NCBI GenBank assembly: GCA_017395365.1
Contig: JAFPUN010000005.1
Location: 1 to 50,626, forward strand
Source: Bacteroidales bacterium
GTDB taxonomy: Bacteria; Bacteroidota; Bacteroidia; Bacteroidales; F082
DNA length: 50,626 bases
Reading direction: 5' to 3'
Position numbers and translations under genes: made by a program. The notes under the pieces were generated by a model. That model searched no databases. It saw only the letters and a list, made by a program, of their open reading frames with translations, and was not told where the DNA came from. Shown piece by piece: positions 44,164 to 50,626 of this stretch; the first letter of the stretch is position 1, and each line of letters opens with the position of its first letter.

Positions 44164-45126
44164 ATGACCGAAACAAATCATAAATGGCTGGTCGTTGTCA
44201 ACCCAAAAGCCTCCGTAGGCAGAGCGGGAGAAGACTGGCCGCTGATCAAACAAGCCCTTGTCAATGAAGCCATTGAATTTGATTCCATAATCACCGAACG
44301 TCCAAAACATGCCATCGAAATCGTACACAAAGCCATCGTGGAACAAGGTTACCGTAAGTTCATCTCGGTGGGTGGCGACGGCACCAACAACGAAATCATC
44401 AATGGGATTTTCAACCAAGACCTCGTTCCAACGAATGAAATCACCTTTGGTTCTTTCCCTGTCGGAACGGGCAACGATTGGTCAAGGACCTTTGGTTTTC
44501 CACTTGATTACAAGGCAATTGCTAAAATCATCAAAGCCAACAACGTTTTCGTCCACGATATTGGTCAAGTCACTTACAACAATGGGGGTGACCCGAAAAA
44601 GCGGTATTTCCTCAACGCAGCAGGCACCGGCCTCGATTATTTGGTGTGTGAGTCGACCAACGAATTGAAACAAAAAGGCAAGAAAGGTACCATACGTTAT
44701 CTGCTCAGCGTGGTCAAGAGCCTTCTTAAATACAAAGGCGATCACGTCCAAATCACCATTGACGACCAACTGGTCTTCGACGACAATATCCTAAGCCTCT
44801 CGATAGGCAACTGTCGTTTCAACGGCGGTGGCATGATGATGATGCGTGACGCCATTCCCAACGACGGACTCTTGGACATCACTGCCGTGCGCAGCATATC
44901 CATGATAAAGTTTGCCCTCAACGTGAAAAACATCTATAATGGCACCTTCATCGACAAACTCAAGGAAGTGTCGACCTTCAGAGGCAAGAAAGTCCATGTG
45001 GTCTCTATCCCGCCCAACCAGCTTAAAGTGGAAACCGAAGGCGAAACGTTGACCAATTCTCCTTTCGATTTTGATATTTTGCCTTTGGCCCTCAATGTGG
45101 TAGTCCCTGAAAATCATCAATTTTGA
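44164..45126 (+). CDS. Diacylglycerol/lipid kinase (YegS/BmrU family)
   Basis: 320 residues from ATG 44164; earlier in-frame codons overlap the promoter. NPKASVGRAGEDWP at the start, SVGGDGTNNEIINGI (nucleotide loop, about 80) and FPVGTGNDWSRTFG (about 110) are the signature blocks. It phosphorylates a lipid hydroxyl with ATP, and may recycle diacylglycerol. Beside the polyene locus but on the other strand, so a link is uncertain. pgk follows 43 bases later. Confidence 0.92.
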   Translation: MTETNHKWLVVVNPKASVGRAGEDWPLIKQALVNEAIEFDSIITERPKHAIEIVHKAIVEQGYRKFISVGGDGTNNEIINGIFNQDLVPTNEITFGSFPVGTGNDWSRTFGFPLDYKAIAKIIKANNVFVHDIGQVTYNNGGDPKKRYFLNAAGTGLDYLVCESTNELKQKGKKGTIRYLLSVVKSLLKYKGDHVQITIDDQLVFDDNILSLSIGNCRFNGGGMMMMRDAIPNDGLLDITAVRSISMIKFALNVKNIYNGTFIDKLKEVSTFRGKKVHVVSIPPNQLKVETEGETLTNSPFDFDILPLALNVVVPENHQF

Positions 45127-45169
45127 ATTCTAAATAATTGAATTTTGAATCTTTAAATACAATATTACC

Positions 45170-46423
45170 ATGGTAAACATCGATCAAATCAATTTTGAAA
45201 ACAAACGCGTGGTTATCCGCGTCGATTTCAACGTCCCGTTGGATGACAACTTCAACATCACCGACGACACCCGTATGCGTGCCGCCCTGCCGACCATCAA
45301 CAAGGTCTTGAACGACAAAGGCATGGTCGTGCTGATGTCGCACCTTGGCCGTCCGAAGAAAAACCCTGACCCGAAATTCTCCATCAAGCCTATCATCAAG
45401 CACTTGGAAGAACTGTTGGGCCGTCCTGTGCAATTTGCCGACGACTGCATGAAAGCCGCCGACCAAGTGGCTGCCATGAAACCCGGTGAGGTACTCGTGC
45501 TCGAAAACCTCCGTTTCTATGCCGAGGAAGAAGGCAAGCCGCGTGGCATCGAGAAAGAAGACCCTGGCTACGATGAAGCCAAGAAAGCCATCAAGGCCTC
45601 GCAGAAGGAATTCACCAAGACACTGGCCAGCTATGGCGAGTACTACATCAACGACGCCTTCGGCACCGCCCACCGCGCCCATGCTTCCACTGCTCTGATT
45701 GCCGACTACTTCGATGCCGACCACAAGATGTTCGGTTACCTGATGGGTAAGGAAGTGGCTGCCGTCAACAAGGTGATGAACGACATCCAACGCCCCTTCA
45801 CCGCCATCATGGGTGGCTCGAAGGTCTCCACCAAGATTGAGATCATCGAGAACCTGCTCACCAAGGTCGACAACCTCATCCTCTGCGGTGGCATGACCTA
45901 CACCTTCAAGAAAGCCCTCGGCGGCAAGATCGGCAACTCCATCTGCGAAGAGGACAAGCTCGACCTCGCCTTGGACATCATCGAGAAGGCCAAGCAGAAG
46001 GGCGTCAACCTCTACCTCTCGTTCGACGTGGTGGCTGGCGACAAGTTCTCGAACGACGCCAACACCATGGTCGTCGACCCGATGAACGTGCCCGACGGTT
46101 GGGAAGGCATGGACTGTGGTCCCGAGAGCCGCAAGTTCTACGCTGGCATCATCAAGCAATCGAAGACCGTGCTCTGGAACGGTCCCTGCGGTGTGTTTGA
46201 GTTCGACAAGTTCGCCGAAGGTTCGCGCGCCTTGGCCGAAGCCATCGTGGAAGCCACGGAACAAAATGGTGCCTTTAGCCTTATCGGCGGTGGCGACAGT
46301 GTGGCTTGCATCAACAAGTTCGGCCTGGCCGACCGTGTGAGTTACGTCAGCACTGGCGGCGGTGCCCTGCTCGAAGCCATCGAAGGCAAGGAACTGCCTG
46401 GCATTGCAGCGATTAAGAAGTAA
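45170..46423 (+). CDS. pgk: Phosphoglycerate kinase
   Basis: 417 residues, full length. [14 protein letters not shown] at the N-terminus, [44 protein letters not shown] and the C-terminal nucleotide loop [14 protein letters not shown]. Glycolytic enzyme making ATP and 3-phosphoglycerate. Strongly codon-biased towards C-ending codons, as expected for a highly expressed gene. Followed by a clear terminator. Confidence 0.98.
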   Translation: MVNIDQINFENKRVVIRVDFNVPLDDNFNITDDTRMRAALPTINKVLNDKGMVVLMSHLGRPKKNPDPKFSIKPIIKHLEELLGRPVQFADDCMKAADQVAAMKPGEVLVLENLRFYAEEEGKPRGIEKEDPGYDEAKKAIKASQKEFTKTLASYGEYYINDAFGTAHRAHASTALIADYFDADHKMFGYLMGKEVAAVNKVMNDIQRPFTAIMGGSKVSTKIEIIENLLTKVDNLILCGGMTYTFKKALGGKIGNSICEEDKLDLALDIIEKAKQKGVNLYLSFDVVAGDKFSNDANTMVVDPMNVPDGWEGMDCGPESRKFYAGIIKQSKTVLWNGPCGVFEFDKFAEGSRALAEAIVEATEQNGAFSLIGGGDSVACINKFGLADRVSYVSTGGGALLEAIEGKELPGIAAIKK

Positions 46424-46444
46424 TGACATTTTTTTCATCTTACC

Positions 46445-46470
46445 AAAAAGGCGACTTCGGTCGCCTTTTT
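46445..46470 (+). terminator. Rho-independent terminator of pgk
   Basis: Perfect 11-base stem AAAAAGGCGAC / GTCGCCTTTTT with a TTCG tetraloop and a T run. Confidence 0.9.
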
Positions 46471-46474
46471 TACT

Positions 46475-46555
46475 CTCAAAAGTAAAAAACAATATCAATT
46501 TTTATTTCTCAAAAGTAAAAAATGTATGAAAAATTTGTTTTTCTAAAGTAAAAAA
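46475..46555 (+). repeat. Three direct repeats with an exact 33-base period before the ATPase
   Basis: AGTAAAAAA occurs at 46481, 46514 and 46547, each preceded by CTCAAA or CTAA. The first two share CTCAAAAGTAAAAAA and the last two share AGTAAAAAATGTAT. They overlap the ATPase promoter and sit on one face of the DNA roughly every three turns. Likely operator sites. Confidence 0.75.
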
Positions 46556-46565
46556 TGTATTTTTG
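46534..46565 (+). promoter_or_regulatory. Promoter of the DUF4143 ATPase
   Basis: TTTG at 46534-46537, 20 bases, TATTTTTG at 46558-46565, 21 bases before the ATG. The third direct repeat lies between the two boxes. Confidence 0.7.
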
Positions 46566-46586
46566 CAGCGAGAAAAACACTAAACT

Positions 46587-47780
46587 ATGGATACTTTGTT
46601 CAAGACCTATGGTCGTTTGTTGGCCGACACCGATTTGAGCTTTACGCGGTATCTTTACGACAAAATCAACTGGGACAACCGCCTTATCGTCATAAAAGGG
46701 GCAAAAGGCGTGGGCAAGACGACCATGCTATTGCAACACATCAAACGCAACTTTCAACAAGTGGAAAAAGCCTTGTATGTGTCTTTGGACAATCTGTGGT
46801 TTGCCAACCATACTCTTTTGGAATTGGCCGAATACCACTATACCCATGGCGGCACCCACCTCTTTTTGGACGAGGTACACAAATACAAAGGCTGGCAACA
46901 GGAGGTCAAGAACATTTACGACTCTTATCCCCATCTGCATCTTGTGGTGACAGGTTCATCGATGCTGAAACTAGAAGAGTCGCTGACTGCTGACCTTTCG
47001 CGCCGTCACCGTGCCTACACCATGGAAGGTCTTTCGTTCAGGGAATACTTGAAGTTGGAACAGGTGGCCGACCTTCCTGTGCTGTCGTTGGAAACCATAC
47101 TGAACAACCATTTCACCGAGGCTTCGCAAATCACATCAAAAGTAAAGGTGTTGCAACACTTTGAAAAGTACATAGAATCAGGTTATTATCCATTCTATCG
47201 TGAAGAAGGGGATGGTTTTTTTGACCGTTTGCAACAGGTGATTGACACGGTTGTGACCACCGAGATCCCAGCGGTGAGCCATATTGAATATGATTCTGTC
47301 TATAAAGTCAGGCAACTTTTGGCTGTACTGGCCGAAATGAAACCCTACACTTTGAATATTTCATCGCTTTGTACGACCTTGCAATCGTCACGCAACAATG
47401 TCTTGAAACTTTTGGACCTAATGGACAAGGCAGCATTAGTGCGTCGTCTTTATGCGACAAATGGAGGAATGAACATGCTGACCAAACCAGAGAAAATCCT
47501 TTTCTACAACACCAACTTGATGCATTGCCTGACCCCTCAAGTCGATTCGGGAACCATGCGCGAAACCTATCTTGCCTCGCAGATTGGCGTGGACCACCAA
47601 CTCTATATGCCTAACAAAGGCGACCTAGTTGTTGACGACAAATGGCTTTTCGAGGTGGGAGGCAAACGCAAGGATTTCTCGCAAATCAAAAATATGGAAG
47701 ACAGTTTCGTTGTGAGCGACAATATTGAAATCGGCCATGGAAACAAAATTCCGTTATGGCTTTTTGGCTTGTTATATTGA
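46587..47780 (+). CDS. AAA-family ATPase with DUF4143 C-terminal domain
   Basis: 397 residues. Walker A IKGAKGVGKTTMLLQH (about 37) and Walker B THLFLDEVHKYKGWQQEV (about 90), with the sensor VVTGSSMLKLEE. The middle has a winged-helix part (LNISSLCTTLQSSRNNVLKLLDLMDKA). The end KGDLVVDDKWLFEVGGKRKDFSQI keeps the nuclease-like fold of this family. These ATPases are very common in Bacteroidetes and their function is unclear. A broken relative lies at 26086-26460 with similar upstream repeats. Confidence 0.9.
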   Translation: MDTLFKTYGRLLADTDLSFTRYLYDKINWDNRLIVIKGAKGVGKTTMLLQHIKRNFQQVEKALYVSLDNLWFANHTLLELAEYHYTHGGTHLFLDEVHKYKGWQQEVKNIYDSYPHLHLVVTGSSMLKLEESLTADLSRRHRAYTMEGLSFREYLKLEQVADLPVLSLETILNNHFTEASQITSKVKVLQHFEKYIESGYYPFYREEGDGFFDRLQQVIDTVVTTEIPAVSHIEYDSVYKVRQLLAVLAEMKPYTLNISSLCTTLQSSRNNVLKLLDLMDKAALVRRLYATNGGMNMLTKPEKILFYNTNLMHCLTPQVDSGTMRETYLASQIGVDHQLYMPNKGDLVVDDKWLFEVGGKRKDFSQIKNMEDSFVVSDNIEIGHGNKIPLWLFGLLY

Positions 47781-47797
47781 AGAAATGCCTATTTTTG
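47769..47797 (+). promoter_or_regulatory. Promoter of the T9SS beta-helix gene
   Basis: TTG at 47769-47771, 18 bases, TATTTTTG at 47790-47797; ATG at 47823. Overlaps the end of the ATPase gene. Confidence 0.65.
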
Positions 47798-47822
47798 CTA
47801 ATAGTTTTAAAATTATCCAAAA

Positions 47823-49229
47823 ATGAAAAAAGTAACCTTGATTTTAGTCTTGTTTTTCGGATTTATTCCGATGCTGAACGCCCAATGGACCAGCCCGGGC
47901 AACGGCACGACCTACACCATGAGCGAACTCGTCAATGTCACTGACGGTGTGGTCACTTTCGATGCCACCAACTACCACATCCATGCCGACCTGACCATCT
48001 CGCAAAACGATGTCTTGAAAATCGACAACGGCTTTCAAAAAATCTATGTCGAGAATGCGTTGGTGACTATCAACGGCTCCATGGTTTGCGAAAACGCCAA
48101 TCGTGTCTCCGTTATGGGTGACCCTTCTTTCAGCATGAGGTTTGAAAACGCCACAGACTGTGACCTCAAGAAGATGTATTTCAGCGATGGAGCCGGCATC
48201 AAACTCATCGAATCGGATGTTCACTTCGATGATGTCAAGTTTGTGTATTTCACCACCGAATACTGTCATTCTGCGATTGACATCTTCAACTGCAACCCCG
48301 TGATTGAAAACTGTTATTTCCTGTTGAACGAAGGAGCCGCCATCGGTTCGCCGGCCAACGGACAAAGTTCGCCGAAGATCCTCAACTGTGAATTCGACTC
48401 GAATGTCAACGGCGCCAACATACCCCAAATCAACCTCGGACCAGGCAGCGAAGATACCATCTTTGTTGTTGGCAATCTGATTGACGGCACCTACGCCCAG
48501 TTTCATACGGGTGGCATCTCCATTGCTGACCTGATGGGTACAGGAGATACCAAAATCCTGTTGAAAGACAACATCGTCAAAAACAACAGATACGGCTACA
48601 ACCAACAAGGTTATCATCTCACTTCAACCATCATTGGAAACCAGTTCATCGACAACTATCACGAGGACAACCCCATGAATGGCGGCAGCGGCATCAGCAT
48701 CTACGGCATGGACGACAACAATCGTGCTGTGATCCGCGACAATGTCATTACCGGCAACCTTTGGGGCATCACTGCTATCAACGGTTTTGACATTAATCTC
48801 GGTACCGAGGAAGACTGGGGCAACAACCAAATCCATGGCAACGGAAACAACGGTGTGGTCTATGACCTTTATGACAACTCCACTTGCGACATTATGGCCG
48901 TTGGCAACGACTGGGGTACCATCGACGAACAAGAAATAGAAGACCATATTTATCACCAATACGATGACCCTGGTTTGGGGTTGGTGACTTTTATTCCTTT
49001 CGTTGGCTATGATGCCATTGTGGAACAAAACTCTGCATTATTCGAAGTGTCGCCCAATCCAGCACATGGTCGTTTCACAGTAGAAGGCCAGGGAAAAATG
49101 ACCATCACAAACGCCCTTGGACAAAACATCTTCACCAAGGACATTGATGGCAAGGAATACATAGCGTTGCCGCGAGGCCTTTATGTTGTAAAAATAGGCA
49201 ACACCACGCAAAAGGTGATTGTGGATTAA
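47823..49229 (+). CDS. Secreted right-handed beta-helix protein with T9SS type A domain
   Basis: 468 residues. Signal peptide MKKVTLILVLFFGFIPMLNAQ. The middle shows the repeated short strands of a parallel beta-helix (NPVIENCYFLLNEGAAIG, SPKILNCEFDSNVNGA, KILLKDNIVKNNRYGYN, AVIRDNVITGNLWGITA). The end FEVSPNPAHGRFTVEG, MTITNALGQNIF, LPRGLYVVKIGNTTQKVIV is the T9SS C-terminal domain. Probably a surface adhesin or polysaccharide-binding protein; no catalytic site recognised. Confidence 0.88.
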   Translation: MKKVTLILVLFFGFIPMLNAQWTSPGNGTTYTMSELVNVTDGVVTFDATNYHIHADLTISQNDVLKIDNGFQKIYVENALVTINGSMVCENANRVSVMGDPSFSMRFENATDCDLKKMYFSDGAGIKLIESDVHFDDVKFVYFTTEYCHSAIDIFNCNPVIENCYFLLNEGAAIGSPANGQSSPKILNCEFDSNVNGANIPQINLGPGSEDTIFVVGNLIDGTYAQFHTGGISIADLMGTGDTKILLKDNIVKNNRYGYNQQGYHLTSTIIGNQFIDNYHEDNPMNGGSGISIYGMDDNNRAVIRDNVITGNLWGITAINGFDINLGTEEDWGNNQIHGNGNNGVVYDLYDNSTCDIMAVGNDWGTIDEQEIEDHIYHQYDDPGLGLVTFIPFVGYDAIVEQNSALFEVSPNPAHGRFTVEGQGKMTITNALGQNIFTKDIDGKEYIALPRGLYVVKIGNTTQKVIVD

Positions 49230-49231
49230 CC

Positions 49232-49273
49232 ATTGTGGCTGTAGGGCTGCCGTGGCAGCCCTACAGCCACAAT
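49232..49273. repeat. Perfect 20-base inverted repeat behind the beta-helix gene
   Basis: 49232-49251 is the exact complement of 49254-49273, with a 2-base centre. It begins two bases after the stop. There is no T run, so it is more like a mobile palindromic element than a classic terminator, though it may stop transcription. Confidence 0.8.
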
Positions 49274-49299
49274 TATGATATTTTATCAAACAAATTTCC

Positions 49300-49307
49300 T
49301 ATTTTTG
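49300..49307 (+). promoter_or_regulatory. Promoter -7 element of the CARF nuclease gene
   Basis: TATTTTTG, 18 bases before ATG 49326; no clear -33 box. It places the start at 49326, not at earlier in-frame codons. Confidence 0.55.
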
Positions 49308-49325
49308 TGCCAAAATTATTACGCC

Positions 49326-50486
49326 ATGTCGAAAACCATCGTTAACATCATAGACAAGAGCAATCCGTTGCCGGCTTATCTGTTCACCAAGGAATACTAT
49401 GAAGAGGGCGACGAACTGTTGTTCATCTCCACTGAAGAAGAGGCAGGTTGCATACAACTGCTGACCAAGCAACTCGAAGTGGATGAAACGCTTGTGAAGA
49501 GTATCATTGTCAAGCGGTATGAGGACAAGTTCCTGTATGAGCGCATCTGCCGCACCATCAAGGGTGAGTTGATTCCCAACAAGAAATACTACCTCAACTT
49601 GGCAGGTGGCAACCGTTACATGACCCTTTCGGTGCAACATGTGTTCGAGGAATTTGACACGCTGTTTTTCTACACACAGACCCGTGAAAACCTGATTGTC
49701 AAGACCATCTTCGACCATAGCATCTATGACGACGACGACGAGGTGTATCCCATCAAGCACCGCATGAACCTGAAAGAGTATTTCGGCCTCTACGGACTGG
49801 AAAGCGATGTCGACCAACCCCGACAGATGGTGCAAGAGACCACATTCTCGCAGCATTTCTTCACCTTGTTCTCGCAAAACCTGTTGGGTCAGGGCGACTA
49901 CCAGGTGATGGACATTCTACGCGAAAAATACCGGGGTTGGAAGTATCTCATCATCTCGGAAGTGGAGAATCCGCACAAGGAATACATGACGCCCATACCC
50001 AACCTCGGCAAGTTCTTGAACTATATCGGCTTTGTCCCCGAGCGCAAAGGATCGTTGCAAGGCAATGAAATCGACTACCTCACGGGCGGATGGTTTGAGG
50101 AGTATGTCTATGCCTTGATCAAGAATGTGTTGCAACCCGACGACATCGCCATGGGCGTGCACATCTCCAACGGCGTCATCAAGCACAACAACGAGCTGGA
50201 TGTGTGTTTCATGAAGGCCAACAAGTTGTTTGTCATCGAATGCAAGACGGGCGTTGCCAGCGAGAGCTATTTCAACGAGATTGTCTATAAGGTCTGCGCC
50301 TTGAAGGAGGTACTGCTCGGTACCAGCAACTCTTATATCTTCTCACTGAAGAAAGACCACAAGGGCAGCTGGAAAAAGACGGCGAAATACATGGGCATCA
50401 CCTTCTGCGATTGGCTCAACTTGACCAAGCCCGAGTTGATGAAGAACATCCTTAAGTCAATGGACAAGATTGCCAAGGAAAACTAA
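49326..50486 (+). CDS. card1: Card1/Can2-like CARF nuclease (DUF1887 family)
   Basis: 386 residues. N-terminal CARF domain with the ligand loop YYLNLAGGNRYMTLSVQ (about 90; the usual form is N-TGGTK-M). LKEYFGLYGL leads into the middle. The C-terminal PD-(D/E)XK nuclease has LTGGWFEEYVYALIKN (about 251), NELDVCFM (Asp, about 290) and LFVIECKTG (Glu-X-Lys, about 304). These blocks match Card1 of Treponema as I recall it. Card1/Can2 nucleases cut nucleic acids when bound to cyclic oligoadenylate made by type III CRISPR Cas10. No cas gene or CRISPR array is in this window. All catalytic residues appear present. Confidence 0.9.
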   Translation: MSKTIVNIIDKSNPLPAYLFTKEYYEEGDELLFISTEEEAGCIQLLTKQLEVDETLVKSIIVKRYEDKFLYERICRTIKGELIPNKKYYLNLAGGNRYMTLSVQHVFEEFDTLFFYTQTRENLIVKTIFDHSIYDDDDEVYPIKHRMNLKEYFGLYGLESDVDQPRQMVQETTFSQHFFTLFSQNLLGQGDYQVMDILREKYRGWKYLIISEVENPHKEYMTPIPNLGKFLNYIGFVPERKGSLQGNEIDYLTGGWFEEYVYALIKNVLQPDDIAMGVHISNGVIKHNNELDVCFMKANKLFVIECKTGVASESYFNEIVYKVCALKEVLLGTSNSYIFSLKKDHKGSWKKTAKYMGITFCDWLNLTKPELMKNILKSMDKIAKEN

Positions 50487-50489
50487 CTT

Positions 50490-50626
50490 TTATTCCTTCA
50501 CCACCTTACGCACGCACTTCCTTCCCTCTTTATCGATGACATTGATAAAATAGATGCCGGCAGGCAACCCGTTGAGGTCAACCGTGAGGCTTTCTCCCTT
50601 GCTTGTGGCCACGGCCACTTGCTGTC
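50490..50626 (-). CDS. C-terminal end of a T9SS sorting-domain protein (partial)
   Basis: Read on minus from the right edge to TAA at 50490-50492: QVAVATSKGESLTVDLNGL, then PAGIYFINVIDKEGRKCVRK and VVKE. This is the end of a type A T9SS C-terminal domain (LPAGIY, KVVK). The gene continues to the right. Convergent with the CARF nuclease, 3 bases apart. Confidence 0.8.
   Translation of the reverse strand, partial: QQVAVATSKGESLTVDLNGLPAGIYFINVIDKEGRKCVRKVVKE

Noticed and set aside
46475-46555. Three regularly spaced repeats as a possible mini CRISPR array
   Set aside because: The repeated part is only about 9-15 bases, AT-rich, and the spacing overlaps a promoter; no cas genes are near. An operator-like array fits better.
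47823-50486. ATPase, beta-helix protein and CARF nuclease as one defence operon
   Set aside because: Each gene has its own promoter, a secreted T9SS protein lies between, and a long palindrome separates the last two, so a single unit is not supported.

Overview
Organism. The window looks like a Bacteroidales chromosome, probably an uncultured gut or rumen-type member. It has a SusC/SusD pair, proteins with type IX secretion (T9SS) C-terminal sorting domains, lipoprotein TPR-HTH sensors, and many promoters of the Bacteroidetes form TTG-N18-22-TAnnTTTG. No rRNA, tRNA, CRISPR array or transposase was recognised.

Layout. 1-6905 (minus): a TPR-type sensor cut by the window edge, then an orphan SusD-SusC outer-membrane uptake pair. 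7041-8144 (plus): a double zinc-ribbon membrane protein. 8157-44017: an aryl-polyene / flexirubin-like biosynthetic locus, almost all on the minus strand. It is broken at about 26.0-31.7 kb by genes that do not look biosynthetic: an ATPase remnant, a T9SS protein, a lipoprotein, a DUF3244 protein and a TPR-HTH regulator interrupted by a stop codon. 44164-46423 (plus): lipid kinase and phosphoglycerate kinase. 46587-50486 (plus): a DUF4143 AAA ATPase, a T9SS beta-helix protein and a solitary Card1/Can2-like CARF nuclease. 50490-50626 (minus): the tail of another T9SS protein.

How the locus may work (inference from families). A tyrosine ammonia-lyase-like enzyme makes an aryl-acrylate starter. 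An AMP ligase activates it onto an ACP. Three catalytic ketosynthase domains, a chain-length-factor-like partner, FabG and two hotdog dehydratases build a conjugated polyene. An O-methyltransferase, a thioesterase and two CrtI-like flavoprotein halves tailor it. LpxL- and PlsC-type acyltransferases, a GT2, a BtrH-type acyl-ACP transferase and GpsA suggest attachment to a lipid. An MMPL pump fused to PlsC and a LolA-like protein would move it to the envelope. No DarA/DarB resorcinol genes and no phosphopantetheinyl transferase are present here.

The other main theme is repeat invasion. At least eight small palindromic or tandem repeat families fill almost every gap in the biosynthetic operons. 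Five copies lie in frame inside protein genes, one of them forming the linker that joins a ketosynthase to its chain-length factor in one polypeptide.
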